A stretch of DNA of 64,000 bases, taken from assembly GCA_018242065.1 (NCBI GenBank), contig JAFECQ010000009.1:1-64000 (forward strand), written 5' to 3'. The notes beneath the pieces are model-generated. The model did not search any database, was not told where the DNA came from, and was given only the letters and a program-made list of their open reading frames with translations. Position 1 is the first letter of the stretch, and every line of letters begins with the position of its first letter. The translations under genes were made by a program, and so were the position numbers. The DNA is from Pseudomonadota bacterium. GTDB taxonomy: Bacteria > Pseudomonadota > Alphaproteobacteria > UBA9655. Shown one piece after another: positions 15,678 through 24,184 of the stretch.

Positions 15678-18600
15678 ATGATGAAGGAATTTGCGTTCGC
15701 GCTGGGCGTGACAACTATTTTAGGAAACATGCAATCAGTTTATGCTGCAAGTACGAACATCATTGATGAGGATGGACACAAAGGAGTAAAACGCTCTCTA
15801 AAACCAAAGAAATCCATAAAGCCAAAAACATTTTTGCCAGTAGCAAAAGAAAAATCTCAAAGAGGTGTTTCCTTTAAATCGATGTCTGCATCTGTACAAA
15901 ATAAGATACAGTCAGCTTTTCAGAGAAAATCAGCGAGAGCCTTAAGAAAAAAAGCGCTTCGTGACGCTCGAAGAAAAACTTTTTTTGCAAAAAAGATGGC
16001 TCGTGGTCAAGCGTTGAACAATCCAAAAAGCGTCTCTCGGGTAAAAACAAAATCAATACGCCAGCTCATTATGGAACGAAAGGGTGCCCGTTCTACAAGT
16101 AAGGCTCTAAGAAAGCAGGCCCGCCTAAGAAATACAGCTTCTAGGCTTGAAGCACTTCGGCTATTAAAAAATTTGAGAAAGGCAGCGCCTGTTGCTCCAG
16201 TAGTGCAAGATATGAAGAGTAAAAACACTGGCACAATTGCAAGCAAAAAAGTTGTAATAGCCAAGCCTTTAGTTTCGGTGGAAAAGATTCAACCTTCTTT
16301 AGTTCACATCGCTAAAGTCATGCCACGACCTGAAGTTATTACACTGCAAAATGCGCTCAGTCCAGCACTTGTTAAAAGTGCGATTGAGCCTAAGTTTGAA
16401 GAAAGAGCTAATACTGCTGGAACTCAAGAAATCGTACAGTCCCTTGATATGGTAAAGGTTACGCAAGAAATGAACCCAACCATTTCTGAAGGACATTTCA
16501 CGGACTCGCCTATAGATTCAGTTCATCAAAGTGGGATGGTCGATGGGACAGCCGCTGAGTCAGCATTTATTAATTTAGTAAATTCAGTTGAGAATCTTAA
16601 CGATTTGGTTGAAACTGGTGACAGTTCAATCATTTTGGAGTCAAAGCAAGTAGCGGCTATAGGCGGGGGTCATGGTCAAATTTTTGCTTCTACCTTAAGT
16701 GAAGATTCTCCTCATTTAGATAGTTCAAGTGTTGACACACATCTTATAAATTTCGCTCCTCAAAGTGTGGAAGATTTAGTGAAGAGAGATGATTCTCCCT
16801 CACAAGTCAAACAAGCTTTAGAACTTTTAGCTAGTGATGATGACTCTACCAAAGAAACCGTTATTGCTTCTTCACAACCAGATTCACCAACACCTCCAGC
16901 TGCAATTGAGGAAAGCCAAGGAGTAGTTGATGCTGTGTTTGAGCAAGTTGTGTCGGTTGTATCCGATGTTTTTGAGACATCTACTAAAGAAGAAACACGT
17001 GATGAACGGCATGAAATTCCTGCTGTTGAAGCTGTTGCAGAGATCCCTGTGGCTGCCGAACAAAAAATGAATGAGGACTCTATAAAAGAAGCCTTTAGTG
17101 CTCATACACAATCAGATTCATCCACACATTCAGTTGAAATTGAGAAGAGTAAAGGAATTGTCGATTCCGCATTTGAGCGTGTTGTGTCGGTTGTAACCAA
17201 TATTTTTGAAACACCCACTAAAGATGAAGTGCAGGATGAACGGCCTGTAGCTCTTGTTGTTGAAGCTGTTGCAGAGGTGCCTGTAATTGCTGAGAGAGAA
17301 GAAATTCAAGCCGATAAGCAGGCAGTGCCACCTGTTGTTGAAGCTGTTGCAGAGGTGCCTGTAATTGCTGAGAGAGAAGAAGTTCAAGACGATAAACAGG
17401 CAGTGCCACCTGTTGTTGAAGCAGTTGCAGAGGTGCCTGTAATTGCTGAGAGAGAAGAAGTTCAAGACGATAAACAGGCAGCGCCACCTGTTGTTGAAGC
17501 AGTTGCAGAGGTGCCTGTAATTGCTGAGAGAGAAGAAGTTCAAGCCGATCAACAGGCAGTACCACCTGTTGTTGAAGCTGTTGCAGAGGTACCTGTAATT
17601 GTGGAGAGAGAAGAAGTTCGAGAAGAACGGCAAGCGGCGCCTGCTGCTGTTGAAGAGGAAATTCGTAATGTACCGTTAACTCGAGAAAATAATCTTCACC
17701 TTGTACTTAGGCTTAGACTTCCACATGCTTCTCTAAGATTGGATCGGGAGCAAGATTTAAAAGCAGAAATACCAAAAAATTCTCGTGATTTGTATCCAAT
17801 GTCTGCAGAGGATTTAGCAGATAGCTATGAACAACCCGTTCAACAAGTTGCCTTTGCTCCACTTCCTCACGTTTCTCCACCTTCTTATGACGAGCCACCT
17901 TCTTATGCTTCACTGCATTCTTCTACTTTAGATGAAGTCGAGAGAAGATTTGAGTCTGAGCTCTATGGTCCTTCTCCTTCTCCTCTTTATGATTTAGATG
18001 AGCCTAAGGATGTACTAAGAGCGCAAGTAGAAAGTTATATAGGCAAAATACTGCCTCCAGCCATTAAGATGGTTGATGAAGAAGGAATTTCTATAGTTTC
18101 ATTGGAATCTAAATTTGAGGATCTCTCTACAATGATACGTGAAATGAATGCAGATGCGAAGTCGCTCCTTCAAACTTCTCTAAAGTTTTGGGGTTATTAT
18201 TCTCCGATTCATGATCGTAGTGAGCTAGACTCTCAATGGGATAACCTTCAAGGCTTAGTAAAGCGCCATCAGGAAATAGATGCCCATTTAGCTGATTTGG
18301 GTCATAATGTGGCTGGTGTTAAGGAGGACTCTGATCTTTATGATGTTCGGTTAGAAAGTCTTCGAGATGAAGCATTTAATCTAAGTGCTGAATTCGTTAG
18401 AATTCAAACTCAATTTGAGACGTTGGCGCCCGAAAAGACAATAGCTACAACTATCGAAGGCACAGACAGTTCCTCAAACGCATCAGTACAAAAAGAAGAT
18501 GCAGGGATTGAAACAGGGGTCCATTCCTCTGATCTGGAATCGGTAGCTGCTAAAATACAAAGCGTAAAAGACAGCATTCCTACTAGTATAAGATATTATA

Positions 18601-19880
18601 GTGATGTACCTACATCCAAGTTAGCAGAAGAAGTTGTTGCTTTGGATGAGCTAGATTCAACTATTCAAACAATTAAAGAAGAATTGTCTGATATGAGAAG
18701 CCGTTTGGGAGCTGATTCACCCGAAGGGATTGAACAAGCGTTTCAACAGACAGCTCTCATTAATAGTCAAGAGGATGATTTAGCTCTTTTAGCGTTGCCA
18801 TTAACAATGGCACAAGAAAGGGTAAGCTATGTACTATCTAAGCGTAATGATCAATCAGAGACGGTAAGGCCAGAAGATTCTTTCGAACTTGATTCGAAGC
18901 TGGCATCAGCATCCTCAAGTGCGATTGTTACAGAGCCAGCTATGGTTATAGAGACGAACACGCTTGCTCTAATGATTGCACCCGTTAAATCAGTAGTAGA
19001 TGAGCTTGTTGATCGCTTTCGCATAGATGAGGTGCCTCTTGCGGGTCTAGGAGTAGAGAAATATATTGAAGATGTTGAGCTATTTGTAGGCATTTTCAAA
19101 AATGCATTAATAAATGCACAAGAGAGATTTGGGGAATCCCCTATTGCTTTAGAAATGTCAAAAGAAGGTGGCCTTTTAAAAGCAACTTTTGGGGCTTTCA
19201 CGTTTGGTTCTTTGAGAACGTTTTTAGACGAAACGATGAGAAGTGGTTTAGATCCTAAAAAATTAAGTGATGCAGACTTGCCAAGCATGCTAAATCGTCT
19301 AAAGCCTTCTCTAAGTTTGGCAATCGGTAAGCTCGAAAAACTTAGAGATGCTCTAGCTTCAAGTATAATGCCAGAAGATGCTTTTGTGAGAGCAATAAGT
19401 CCCTTGCTTCCTTTAGTGCCGAAATTGACGAGTGTTGACTTTAAAGCTAATGCATCAAATCTACTTATGCATATGAGATTTATAATTTCTGATATTATCG
19501 AGGTGCAAGATATCTTTGGAAGATCACCAAAAGTAGAAATCTCGCCTGTTTCTTATTCTGAAACACCTGAGGAATTGTTTAGTATATTTACGAGCGTCTT
19601 AGAGAAAGTTAAACAAATGGGAATAGATTCATCAAAGTTGGCCGATAAGGAGTTAAGGGGTAAATTAAGAGCCGTTCAACTCTGGGTTAACACTCTTGTT
19701 GATGGATTCTCTGCTCTTGTGAAAGATCGTGAAGAACGTGAAAGTCAATCACAAGCTCAGATTGCTGCTCCTGTTTCAAGTACGTCACCGGCGCTGATTA
19801 TTCCAGTGATTCGCATGAACGCCAGTGGTTCATTTACGATGCCTTATGATACGGGGGAACCCACTGACGAACCAAAATAA
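15678..19880 (+). CDS. Giant exported repeat protein with basic N-terminal region, function unknown
   Basis: 1400 residues. A signal peptide (about 1-23, cleavage near YAA) is followed by a very Lys/Arg-rich stretch (about 35-175, e.g. RKSARALRKKALRDARRKTF). Next comes an acidic Ser/Thr/Glu-rich region, a 26-residue tandem repeat VVEAVAEVPVIAEREE at about 515-655, then a Pro/Tyr-rich segment (about 730-770). The C-terminal 600 residues are rich in predicted helix and probably form coiled coils (FEDLSTMIREMNADAKSLL). No catalytic domain is recognisable. The basic-then-acidic composition resembles proteins with nucleic-acid-binding or scaffold roles, but this is speculation. Monocistronic, with its own terminator. 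A surface or secreted host-interaction protein is the most reasonable guess. Confidence 0.8.
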   Translation: MMKEFAFALGVTTILGNMQSVYAASTNIIDEDGHKGVKRSLKPKKSIKPKTFLPVAKEKSQRGVSFKSMSASVQNKIQSAFQRKSARALRKKALRDARRKTFFAKKMARGQALNNPKSVSRVKTKSIRQLIMERKGARSTSKALRKQARLRNTASRLEALRLLKNLRKAAPVAPVVQDMKSKNTGTIASKKVVIAKPLVSVEKIQPSLVHIAKVMPRPEVITLQNALSPALVKSAIEPKFEERANTAGTQEIVQSLDMVKVTQEMNPTISEGHFTDSPIDSVHQSGMVDGTAAESAFINLVNSVENLNDLVETGDSSIILESKQVAAIGGGHGQIFASTLSEDSPHLDSSSVDTHLINFAPQSVEDLVKRDDSPSQVKQALELLASDDDSTKETVIASSQPDSPTPPAAIEESQGVVDAVFEQVVSVVSDVFETSTKEETRDERHEIPAVEAVAEIPVAAEQKMNEDSIKEAFSAHTQSDSSTHSVEIEKSKGIVDSAFERVVSVVTNIFETPTKDEVQDERPVALVVEAVAEVPVIAEREEIQADKQAVPPVVEAVAEVPVIAEREEVQDDKQAVPPVVEAVAEVPVIAEREEVQDDKQAAPPVVEAVAEVPVIAEREEVQADQQAVPPVVEAVAEVPVIVEREEVREERQAAPAAVEEEIRNVPLTRENNLHLVLRLRLPHASLRLDREQDLKAEIPKNSRDLYPMSAEDLADSYEQPVQQVAFAPLPHVSPPSYDEPPSYASLHSSTLDEVERRFESELYGPSPSPLYDLDEPKDVLRAQVESYIGKILPPAIKMVDEEGISIVSLESKFEDLSTMIREMNADAKSLLQTSLKFWGYYSPIHDRSELDSQWDNLQGLVKRHQEIDAHLADLGHNVAGVKEDSDLYDVRLESLRDEAFNLSAEFVRIQTQFETLAPEKTIATTIEGTDSSSNASVQKEDAGIETGVHSSDLESVAAKIQSVKDSIPTSIRYYSDVPTSKLAEEVVALDELDSTIQTIKEELSDMRSRLGADSPEGIEQAFQQTALINSQEDDLALLALPLTMAQERVSYVLSKRNDQSETVRPEDSFELDSKLASASSSAIVTEPAMVIETNTLALMIAPVKSVVDELVDRFRIDEVPLAGLGVEKYIEDVELFVGIFKNALINAQERFGESPIALEMSKEGGLLKATFGAFTFGSLRTFLDETMRSGLDPKKLSDADLPSMLNRLKPSLSLAIGKLEKLRDALASSIMPEDAFVRAISPLLPLVPKLTSVDFKANASNLLMHMRFIISDIIEVQDIFGRSPKVEISPVSYSETPEELFSIFTSVLEKVKQMGIDSSKLADKELRGKLRAVQLWVNTLVDGFSALVKDREERESQSQAQIAAPVSSTSPALIIPVIRMNASGSFTMPYDTGEPTDEPK
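16860..17300 (+). repeat. Diverged tandem duplication of about 75 residues upstream of the 78-bp array
   Basis: The segment encoding EESQGVVDAVFEQVVSVVSD with its VFETSTKEE continuation (from about 16910) recurs as EKSKGIVDSAFERVVSVVTN with IFETPTKDE (from about 17143). Both are followed by a VEAVAE(I/V)PV block, so the 26-residue array appears to have grown out of the second copy. Confidence 0.8.
17227..17640 (+). repeat. In-frame 78-bp tandem repeat (26 residues), five full units plus partial
   Basis: The unit encodes EVQDDKQAVPPVVEAVAEVP plus VIAERE. Units two to five are nearly identical at DNA level; the first (ERPVALVVEAV) and last (ERQAAPAAVEE) are divergent, as expected at array edges. 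A degenerate relative (RHEIPAVEAVAEIPVAAEQ) lies about 230 bases upstream. The array preserves frame throughout. Confidence 0.92.
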
Positions 19881-19898
19881 TTATTGGGGAATTGATTA

Positions 19899-19925
19899 AA
19901 AGTAGGCTCTGAGGAGCCTACTTTC
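19899..19925 (+). terminator. Hairpin terminator after the giant repeat protein
   Basis: Perfect nine-base-pair stem AGTAGGCTC / GAGCCTACT with loop TGAG, followed by a short T run. Twenty bases after the stop codon of the 1400-residue gene. Confidence 0.8.
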
Positions 19926-20008
19926 GTATATAAAAAAACAAAGTTACTTGCTGAGAGTGTTAATTTTCCCTATAGAAAAATTAAATAAACAACTATAGAG
20001 ATCAAAAA

Positions 20009-20299
20009 ATGATTACCCTTTTAGAATGTTTAGGACTCTGTGCAGGGACTTTAACGACTTTTTCTTTCCTCCCACAAGTTATCAAAATTTTACAGACGAG
20101 AGATGTGAGTTCAATTTCTCTTTTAATGTATTCTCTATTTTGTTTTGGTGTTTTCTTATGGCTTCTGTATGGAATAATTCTTGAGTCGATCTCTCTGATT
20201 TTAACGAATAGCATTACTCTTATCTTTTCGCTTTGTGTGCTGACGCTTAAAATTTACATCGAAAGAAAAAATCAGCTTAAGCATGCTTCCAGCCTGTAA
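20009..20299 (+). CDS. SemiSWEET-like PQ-loop transporter
   Basis: 96 residues with three predicted membrane helices and the PQ motif SFLPQVIKILQTRDVSSIS (P22, Q23) typical of SemiSWEET half-transporters. These dimerise in the inner membrane and let small sugars move down their gradient. The substrate cannot be inferred. The 3' end overlaps convergently by 23 bases with the methyltransferase gene on the other strand. Ribosome-binding site is weak. Confidence 0.85.
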   Translation: MITLLECLGLCAGTLTTFSFLPQVIKILQTRDVSSISLLMYSLFCFGVFLWLLYGIILESISLILTNSITLIFSLCVLTLKIYIERKNQLKHASSL

Positions 20300-20987
20300 G
20301 GTAAATAACTTCAAAAGTAGCGGGCAATGTGCCGCTGTTGTTTCCAAATGCTTCATGATAGATCTCTTCGGCTGCTTTAAATAAAAGCTTTGATGTAAAA
20401 GTTTTGGGGCGATCAATAAGTTTGTTGGTTTCACCCATACCGCGGAGATCTGTTATGAGGTTCAGTATTGAAGGATAGGTGACTGTAATGATTTCTGTGT
20501 CTACTACAGGCATAAAAAATCCAGCTTTTCCAAGAAGTATAGAAGCATCAGTTGGATGTAAGAGGGGAGCCATTCGAGGAGATGCTCCGCCAGTGAGCTT
20601 AATCTCAGCTTGAAGAAGGCTTTCTCTTAGCTCATAAAGTGTTCGTCCTCCCCAAAGAGCTCCTAGGAAAAGACCTTCTTTTTTAAGGCTATGATGAATA
20701 CTTTTGAGATGACCCGGTAAATCATTTATCCAGTGAGCTTGAAGACAACTTAAAATCAAATCAAAAGTCTCTTTCGGGAAAGATAAGTAATCTTCAAGAA
20801 TAGCATGATGTATTCCAAAAGAGGGTAGGGGAGAGAGTGTGAGGGGTTCAAGGAAACGAGCTTTAAAATCCTGTAATCGTGCGAGAAGTTCGTCTCTCAC
20901 ATGTTGATAAAGAAAATCATGATCATGAAAGGTTTTCTTGGCCCTTTGCTGGTGAAGATGGTATGCTTGTATATCAAAGAGTTTCAT
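20277..20987 (-). CDS. SAM-dependent methyltransferase fold protein, NDUFAF5/BioC-like
   Basis: 236 residues. The methyltransferase core retains FDLILSCLQAHWINDLPGHL and LKKEGLFLGALWGGRTLYEL, and the C-terminal half (LRESLLQAEI, TDLRGMGETN) resembles the NDUFAF5 group of mitochondria and alphaproteobacteria. In mitochondria NDUFAF5 hydroxylates a complex I subunit; in bacteria the role is unproven. The N-terminal region begins LFDIQAYHLHQQRAKKTF. The SAM-binding glycine motif is degenerate (FGIHHAILEDYLSF region), so catalytic methyl transfer is uncertain. Confidence 0.75.
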   Translation of the reverse strand: MKLFDIQAYHLHQQRAKKTFHDHDFLYQHVRDELLARLQDFKARFLEPLTLSPLPSFGIHHAILEDYLSFPKETFDLILSCLQAHWINDLPGHLKSIHHSLKKEGLFLGALWGGRTLYELRESLLQAEIKLTGGASPRMAPLLHPTDASILLGKAGFFMPVVDTEIITVTYPSILNLITDLRGMGETNKLIDRPKTFTSKLLFKAAEEIYHEAFGNNSGTLPATFEVIYLTGWKHA

Positions 20988-21011
20988 ATTAGCTAGGTAT
21001 CATAAAATTAA

Positions 21012-21977
21012 ATGTTAATGAAGAAAAATACTCAAACGACGTTTACGGAAAGAAAGGTTTCTTTAGAAGAAAGTGGCATCCGTTTAGATCGATGCCTTCG
21101 TCTTTGGATTCCTCACTTGCCACAGGCTTTGATCGAGAAAGCGGCACGTAAGGGAGTGCTTAAAATTCAAGGCATCAAGTCTAAGCCTGCCTCACGCGTG
21201 GAGGAAGGACAATCTGTGACTTTCCCAAGTGAATTTTTAAATCTAGAAACCGAAGTTAAAAAAAGGAAACCTAAAATCCTAACGCAGGCTGAACGGAAAT
21301 GGCTGAAAGGTCTTATCTTATATGAAGACTCAGAGATTGTTGTTTTGAATAAGCCGGCGGGAGTAGCTGTTCAAAGTGGAACAAAACAAAGAAAATCCAT
21401 GGATGCGATGCTCGAAGCTTATTATACTGATTGTAAGCCTCGTTTGGTGCATAGGTTAGATTTAGATACTTCTGGCGTTCTCGCTTTTGCAAAAACTCTT
21501 CCGATGGCTCGTTGGTTAACTCAAGCTTTTAAAGAACGAACTGTCCAGAAACTCTACTGGGCTCTTGTCTGTGGTGTTCCCAAAAAGAGTGAGGGCGTCA
21601 TTTCTTTAGCTCTCTCTAAAAAACAAGATCATCACGGAGAGAAAATTCGCGTCAGCAATGACGATGGGCTACGTGCAACGACCTTCTACCGCGTTATTGA
21701 GTCATTGGGAAATAGGGTAACGTGGCTTGAACTTGCCCCTAAGACAGGGAGAATGCATCAGCTTCGTGTTCATTGCGCAGAAGGTTTGAACACACCAATC
21801 TTGGGTGATGGAAAGTACGGGGGTAAAGAAGCTTTTCCCTTAGGCCGCAAATCATTGCATTTGCATGCTCGGGCGTTAACTTTGCCGTTTCCCCACGGAA
21901 AAGCAAAAACATTCGAGGCTCCCTTACCCAAAGAATTGCAAGAAACCTTTCAAGAGTTAGGATTTGGAAATGTTTGA
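21012..21977 (+). CDS. RluC/RluD-type 23S rRNA pseudouridine synthase
   Basis: 321 residues. N-terminal S4 RNA-binding domain (about 14-75), then the RluA-family catalytic domain with the signature HRLDLDTSGVLAFAKT (catalytic D150) and ALVCGVPKKSEGVI and GRMHQLRVH segments. It isomerises uridines in the large ribosomal subunit; RluC versus RluD cannot be decided by eye. Its stop overlaps the following ATP12 gene by eight bases, an operon often seen in alphaproteobacteria. Confidence 0.93.
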   Translation: MLMKKNTQTTFTERKVSLEESGIRLDRCLRLWIPHLPQALIEKAARKGVLKIQGIKSKPASRVEEGQSVTFPSEFLNLETEVKKRKPKILTQAERKWLKGLILYEDSEIVVLNKPAGVAVQSGTKQRKSMDAMLEAYYTDCKPRLVHRLDLDTSGVLAFAKTLPMARWLTQAFKERTVQKLYWALVCGVPKKSEGVISLALSKKQDHHGEKIRVSNDDGLRATTFYRVIESLGNRVTWLELAPKTGRMHQLRVHCAEGLNTPILGDGKYGGKEAFPLGRKSLHLHARALTLPFPHGKAKTFEAPLPKELQETFQELGFGNV

Positions 21978-22614
21978 TGTGTATGTAGGTGATCAATTTC
22001 TAAAAACTCCCTTGGGAAACTCTCTTGAGGTTCCCACGCTTGCCTTGGCTAAAGCTATAGAAGAAGAATGGGAAAAAGATCCTTCTCCCCATTATGGCCA
22101 GAAGCCTTTAACTTCTTTAGTTGCAACAGCTCTTGATCGTGTTGCTGAGACACGAGAATCTTATGTTTCTTATGCTATTCAAGCAGTTTCAAATGACGTG
22201 ATTTTATTTTGGGCATCCACCCCTGAAACGCTTGTCAAACTGCAAGATATGAAATGGGCGCCTCTCATTGAAAAAGTGAACCAAATGTTGGGACTTTCTC
22301 TTAAACCCAGACAAGACTTTTCAGTTCTTCCGCTCATGCCTCAAGAGGAAGAAAAAGTAAGGACCTTTCTCTATCATTTAACCGTATTTAAACTTGCAGG
22401 CTTTGTACATCTCTTGACGCTTACGTCTTCTTTTTATGTATCTTTTTTAGTTCTTCAGACTCATCTATCCCCCGAAGAGGCCTGGGATTTAATTCATCTC
22501 CATGAACAAGAACAGCGTCGTGCATGGGGAGCGGATGATGACGCTTTACTTCGTGATCAGGCGAGTCGTGAAGAGTTTTTTCAAACAATTAAGTTTCTTG
22601 AATTAAGTGAGTAA
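21970..22614 (+). CDS. ATP12-family F1-ATPase assembly chaperone
   Basis: 214 residues with the ATP12 hallmarks: N-terminal VYVGDQFLKTPLGNSLEVPT (equivalent to the 'LDGRPLRTPAG' region), ALAKAIEEEW, and the C-terminal LSPEEAWDLIHLHEQEQRRAWG. ATP12 binds free F1 alpha subunit until it assembles with beta; the family is shared by mitochondria and alphaproteobacteria. The start is placed at the ATG at 21970; a TTG six bases upstream is also in frame. Coupled to the pseudouridine synthase gene. Confidence 0.92.
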   Translation: MFDVYVGDQFLKTPLGNSLEVPTLALAKAIEEEWEKDPSPHYGQKPLTSLVATALDRVAETRESYVSYAIQAVSNDVILFWASTPETLVKLQDMKWAPLIEKVNQMLGLSLKPRQDFSVLPLMPQEEEKVRTFLYHLTVFKLAGFVHLLTLTSSFYVSFLVLQTHLSPEEAWDLIHLHEQEQRRAWGADDDALLRDQASREEFFQTIKFLELSE

Positions 22615-22659
22615 GCTTTTGGATTTATTGTAGGAATTTTATCATCAGAGGGTATTGTC

Positions 22660-23475
22660 ATGAACAAATTTGGATTAATCGCAATAACATCTCTTTTTTG
22701 CTTAGGATCAGAATATGCATTGGCAATGCAAGAGGATAGTGATCCATACTTTCAGATTACTGTGGGACAATTAAGGATGAAGGAAAGACCAGATTCAGAG
22801 GATCAAAGCCTACCGGCACAATACGTGGTTGTAATAGAGGGAGAAGATGGTCCTGAGGAATATCCCTTGATGGTAACAACTGTGCAAGATAGGTGCGCGC
22901 CCACAGAAGAGAGAGTTCCCTCCCTAGAAGAGCTAAAAGATAAAAACTCACCACAATATAAGTCGTTATTTGAAGAAGAAGAACAAAGATTAGGTACTTA
23001 TCCAATTGCTGTCACAGATGATTTAGTAGAGAGAAGCCTACAATCTCAAGGAATTTATGGTTTTAAGGCAGACTTGGGTTTCCTTTCCCAAATTTTTGCA
23101 CTGAAGAAGAAACTTGGCCGTTGGCCCATATTTAATGAAATACGAGAAGAGAGCTTGATTCTTGCTAAAGATCCAATTCTACAGGAAAGGTTTGGTCATT
23201 TATCTCATTTTCAGAGAATGTCGGAATGGAAAAGCCCGTTGGATAGACCTGATTTTAAGGAAGAGGGGGAGTATAATATTGCTTTGGATGAGATCGTTAA
23301 AATGAAAAAGTGGATTTATGTTTTAGAAATACTTAATAATACTAAAAAATATATTATAGAATGTAGAGAAAGCTATGGGTCCGTTAATTCAACTAGAAGA
23401 CTGATAGATACTTACTTGGAGAGAGAAGCTGATCAAAATCTCGAAATTGTGTTAAGTGGACTACAGTTGGAGTGA
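22660..23475 (+). CDS. Exported protein of unknown function
   Basis: 271 residues. Signal peptide MNKFGLIAITSLFCLGSEYALA, then an acidic, Glu-rich region and a C-terminal helical part (LDEIVKMKKWIYVLEILNNT). A single mature cysteine lies in VQDRCAPTEERVPSLEELKD. Strong ribosome-binding site (GAGGG). No family recognised. It is one of several unlinked exported proteins in the window; no partner gene is evident. Confidence 0.7.
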   Translation: MNKFGLIAITSLFCLGSEYALAMQEDSDPYFQITVGQLRMKERPDSEDQSLPAQYVVVIEGEDGPEEYPLMVTTVQDRCAPTEERVPSLEELKDKNSPQYKSLFEEEEQRLGTYPIAVTDDLVERSLQSQGIYGFKADLGFLSQIFALKKKLGRWPIFNEIREESLILAKDPILQERFGHLSHFQRMSEWKSPLDRPDFKEEGEYNIALDEIVKMKKWIYVLEILNNTKKYIIECRESYGSVNSTRRLIDTYLEREADQNLEIVLSGLQLE

Positions 23476-23620
23476 TAGCTATCTAAACTCCTAACTTAAA
23501 TAGCCTTTGAGAGAAAGGAAATTTTAAAGAAAGAGAGATCAGTTCAAAGCTTAACATTTTATTAAGGACAATATTATACCATTTAAAATGGACACCTGGT
23601 TTGACAAAAGACGTGTGAAC

Positions 23621-23881
23621 ATGACGAAAAAAATGCTTCTCTTCTATCTATTTGCAGCGAGTTCTCTATGGAGTTATGAAGGACGAGCACAAATACCCCC
23701 ACCAGACAACGTACAGTGCTATCAGGGAGACGTTGGAGATGCAACATTGATCGGATATGTTTCTTTCCCTCTGCCTCTACCCTCACAGGAAGTGATGGAC
23801 AAAGCTTGTAAAGATGGATTTGCAGATTGCCATTTGGGAATCATTCGGACGTGTTGGGCTTCTCCAATAACGCCTGGTTGA
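23621..23881 (+). CDS. Small exported four-cysteine protein, unknown
   Basis: 86 residues from the ATG at 23621 (an upstream ATG at 23588 would place charged residues before the signal peptide). Signal peptide MTKKMLLFYLFAASSLWSYEGRAQ; mature part about 60 residues with four cysteines (QCYQ, KACKD, ADCHL, RTCW), compatible with two disulphides. Ribosome-binding site is weak. No family recognised. Confidence 0.55.
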   Translation: MTKKMLLFYLFAASSLWSYEGRAQIPPPDNVQCYQGDVGDATLIGYVSFPLPLPSQEVMDKACKDGFADCHLGIIRTCWASPITPG

Positions 23882-23973
23882 GATATTAGCACATTCAACT
23901 CTAAAGTACAGACTCCTGTTAAAAATAGACTTTCTATATACTTGAGAAGAAGAAAAAAAATAGAATCCGTCTT

Positions 23974-24154
23974 TAGGTCCCGGGTAGCAAGTAAACCTAA
24001 TGCTCCCCCTGATCAAGTCAGGGGTCGCAAAGGTTTTCTAGCTCCCGGGATGACGAAAATGGGTGAAACTCTACTATAAAAAATCGTCGTCCCGGGACGT
24101 AGAAACTCAATGCGAATATAATGAGCATATGAGTTTCTTAGTACCCGGGACCTA
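23974..24154. repeat. Type A palindromic repeat, double hairpin (copy 5)
   Basis: TAGGTCCCGGGTAGCAAG at 23974 returns as CTAGCTCCCGGGATGACG near 24055; the second half runs from CGTCGTCCCGGGACG near 24087 to TTAGTACCCGGGACCTAG near 24154. The loop of the first half contains an extra small hairpin CCCCTGATCAAGTCAGGGG. It fills most of the 303-base convergent gap 23882-24184 and is closest in sequence to copy 4. Confidence 0.88.
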
Positions 24155-24184
24155 GAAGCAGATTCTTCTCCTCCAAAGATAAGC

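Noticed and set aside
17130-17633. Long open frames on the minus strand opposite the 78-bp repeat
   Set aside because: They are mirror frames of the tandem array, with repetitive Tyr/Arg/Leu composition, no ribosome-binding site and no homology; the plus-strand protein explains the sequence.
17227-17640. Regular repeat array considered as CRISPR
   Set aside because: Units are contiguous 78-bp coding repeats without unique spacers, and no cas genes are present.
20277-20299. Overlap of SemiSWEET and methyltransferase ends as annotation error
   Set aside because: Both are convergent genes with conserved C-terminal sequence; a 23-base overlap is acceptable.
24000-24060. Insertion sequence in the gap before the ABC exporter
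   Set aside because: No transposase frame or target duplication; the gap is a type A palindromic repeat.
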